Positions 14,691 through 16,342 of a DNA stretch of 16,342 bases are shown one piece after another; position 1 is the stretch's first letter; every line of letters starts with the position of its first letter. Under the pieces are notes generated by a model. The model saw only the letters and a program-made list of their open reading frames with translations. It was not told the origin of the DNA and did no database searches. Made by a program: the position numbers and the translations under genes. Origin of the DNA: Fusobacterium_C necrophorum (GTDB lineage Bacteria; Fusobacteriota; Fusobacteriia; Fusobacteriales; Fusobacteriaceae); assembly GCF_900104395.1 (NCBI RefSeq), contig NZ_FMXX01000048.1; one strand, 5' to 3'.

Positions 14691-15801
14691 ATTTCTTAAT
14701 GATATTTAGAAATTTTCTAGATAAAATACTAAAACTGTATCGCTCTTTTTCCAAGCGAACTACCTGGATATTTGATAACTCGTACTCTGCATGTTCATTC
14801 ATTTCCTTTGACATTCCTAAAACCAATGCTGCATAGAGGGACTTTCCATCCTTATTTTCTGCCCAGACATTTTCAAAGACAAGATTATTGATTCGAAGCA
14901 TTTCTTCCAAATCGGTATTCGCATTGACAAAAATCCCTCTGTCATACAAATAGGTAAATCCGGCAGGAACACAGGCATAGATCAATCTACAAAGGGGGCA
15001 AATATGTACATAGTTATTAAAATCCCACACATGAGAAGTCTTCCTTGCCACATCAAAACCAATATGATTCATAATACGGGTATCTTTGATGGCTTCCCCA
15101 CAGCTAAAACAACGATATTTAAATTTAGTTTTCTCCTGCTCCAGATACTCTCGTGCAGTTTGTACAAAGTATTTATCAAATTCAAGGTACATATTCTGCT
15201 CTTTTACTTGGGGATTAAGAATACTGATCCCTTTCCAAGCATTTTGTATGATGCCATACATAGCATTTTTAGCACCAATGTATTTTTGGCTGTCTTCCTG
15301 TCGAAGGAAGTCATGAATTTCTTTTAAATCAGCAAGTAATTTTTGTATATCTGAAATTCTATCCTTTAATGATTCCGTTTTCTTTAAATTCACTTTTTTT
15401 AGTTCTCTTTCCTTCTGGAGAGGATCAAAAGGACATCTTATCAATGGATACATTGCACGATAACTATTACTTTTCAAATATTTTTTTACATTCTCTACAT
15501 GCTCATTCAGTTTCTCTAAGTCCTCTTTGAGAAAAGTCTCATAATTTTTTTCTTCGTATTGACTTATATTTGCTGTAAAATTTAATATTCGATAAAGTGA
15601 AAGTACATTTTTGTACCGTTTTATAAAATAGTGAAAATATTTTTCAGAAAAATTCTGAAGTAAGTCCGCTGAAAAACTGATCTGGTCTTCTTCTACAAAA
15701 ATGTCAGCTCGTTCATCCCTCTCTTTTAAAATACGATAAAATCCTACAATTCCCGCATTCTTCAGCCAATCTTCTGATCGGATTACAATTTTTTCAACCA
15801 A
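14629..15801 (-). pseudogene. cas8b: cas8b (Cst1-type, CXXC-CXXC) large-subunit gene, 3' truncated
   Basis: 390 codons of a type I-B Cascade large subunit. The start is DWLKNAGIVGFYRIL, typical of the CXXC_CXXC (Cst1) group, and the two zinc pairs are CFSC (~231-234) and CPLC (~268-271) followed by CRLIYACVPAGFTYLYDRGIFVN. The frame ends with ...KCRTDALLLNSHWYDTQSLPL. Its last ~15-18 codons are really cas5 DNA read in another frame. Family members are usually ~500-600 residues, so a substantial C-terminal part is gone together with cas7. The start is a TTG at 15799-15801, seven bases after AGGAGG, 11 bases past the cas6 stop. Without the C-terminus, Cas7 and intact Cas5, Cascade cannot assemble from this locus. 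Confidence 0.82.
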
Positions 15802-15812
15802 ATTTCCCCCTC

Positions 15813-16342
15813 CTATCTGACTTTTAACATGCCGAATCCGGTACTTTTTAAACTCCCGATGCCTGCTTTATACAAATAATCCAGTATATATGGCTTTGCT
15901 TTTATCTCCAACTCACAAATATTTGCCAAAACTTCTATTCCATAGTGCTTGACTTTTACTTCTTTGTTCTTGAATACCTTTATTTTCATTTCCTGAGCAT
16001 CTTCTTTTGCCTCCGGCAAGGTCTCTACAACTTGAATTTGGACATTTTGTAGAAATAATTTCCGTCCTTTTTCTTCTGATAAACTGTAAAACCAATCCCG
16101 ATTCGTTTCTTCATGATGCTCTCTCACTACACAAGGCGACATTGTTTGAAAGAAAGCTACATCGGTAGAAATTAATTTTTCTTTTTGTAGTTGAATGTCA
16201 CGAATACACATAGAAAGATCTTTATAAGAATAAATATGACCTTTTCCTTTTAATAATGCATTATAGATATGAATTCCCAGTCCTAGATCATAACTGGATA
16301 GATTTAAAAAAGCTCGTTTATCCGGAATTTCTATAATTTCTC
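15813..16342 (-). CDS. cas6: Cas6 crRNA-processing endoribonuclease (5' end outside the window)
   Basis: The frame is open from the right edge (starting ...IPDKRAFLNLSSYDLGLGIHIYNALLKG) to the TAG at 15813-15815, at least 175 residues. The C-terminus AGIGSLKSTGFGMLKVR is the Cas6 Gly-rich loop (G-x-G...S-x-GFG). The middle holds LISTDVAFFQTMSPCVVREH, a strand region where Cas6 proteins have 'SPI.vr'. An internal ATG at 16209-16211 is not the real start. Cas6 cuts the pre-crRNA within each repeat, leaving an 8-base 5' handle, here probably AUGUAAAU. It is the only cas6 in the window and appears intact, unlike the genes after it. It could therefore serve the type III complex as well. Confidence 0.88.
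   Translation of the reverse strand, partial: EIIEIPDKRAFLNLSSYDLGLGIHIYNALLKGKGHIYSYKDLSMCIRDIQLQKEKLISTDVAFFQTMSPCVVREHHEETNRDWFYSLSEEKGRKLFLQNVQIQVVETLPEAKEDAQEMKIKVFKNKEVKVKHYGIEVLANICELEIKAKPYILDYLYKAGIGSLKSTGFGMLKVR

Noticed and set aside
14629..15801. Complete cas8b
   Set aside because: The last codons overlap clear Cas5 sequence in another frame and the protein is much shorter than its family.

Overview
The window is very AT-rich and carries a C-terminal autotransporter barrel end, a glutaconyl-CoA-decarboxylase-type biotin carrier, and CRISPR repeats whose crRNA-sense 3' end is ATGTAAAT. This fits an anaerobic Gram-negative of the Fusobacterium type. The assignment comes from gene content and composition, not from a database match.

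Layout. Positions 1-869 hold the end of an autotransporter gene (+) with its terminator and a biotin-carrier gene (-) with a good promoter. Positions 1130-8280 form a discrete defence module transcribed leftward. It is a lean type III-A-like CRISPR-Cas operon (cas10, csm3, csm4, csm5), preceded by a Cap4-like effector: a PD-(D/E)XK/DUF4297-type nuclease and a SAVED cyclic-oligonucleotide sensor. The two effector halves lie in one reading frame and are separated by a single TAA. No csm2, csm6 or cas6 lies in the module. Cas10 has no HD domain and reads AGDD instead of GGDD. Csm4 carries a ~115-residue coiled-coil insertion. A one-spacer mini-CRISPR with the same repeat as the main array sits just upstream of the effector. 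A ~50-bp direct repeat that ends in the CRISPR-repeat terminus brackets the module.

Positions 8371-9225 are a decayed IS5-family insertion. Positions 9351-11113 are an Xre / ImmA-IrrE peptidase / PIN nuclease cassette, with the PIN gene frameshifted. Positions 11215-11883 encode an ORF6N antirepressor-like protein with a short C-terminus. Positions 12007-13956 are a 30-repeat CRISPR array read leftward from a leader at 13957-14140. Positions 14364-16342 are a broken type I-B operon: cas6 (running off the window), a cas8b gene cut short, and an out-of-frame cas5 fragment joined directly to it. cas7 and everything downstream are missing.

Working model (inference). Deletion removed I-B interference and adaptation here, but cas6 and the array were kept. 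They could supply processed crRNAs to the type III complex, since the mini-array beside the type III operon has the identical repeat. Target RNA binding would switch on Cas10 synthesis of a cyclic oligoadenylate, SAVED would sense it, and the nuclease would degrade DNA. The interrupted effector and missing small subunit leave open whether the system is active, is a reduced new variant, or is decaying.
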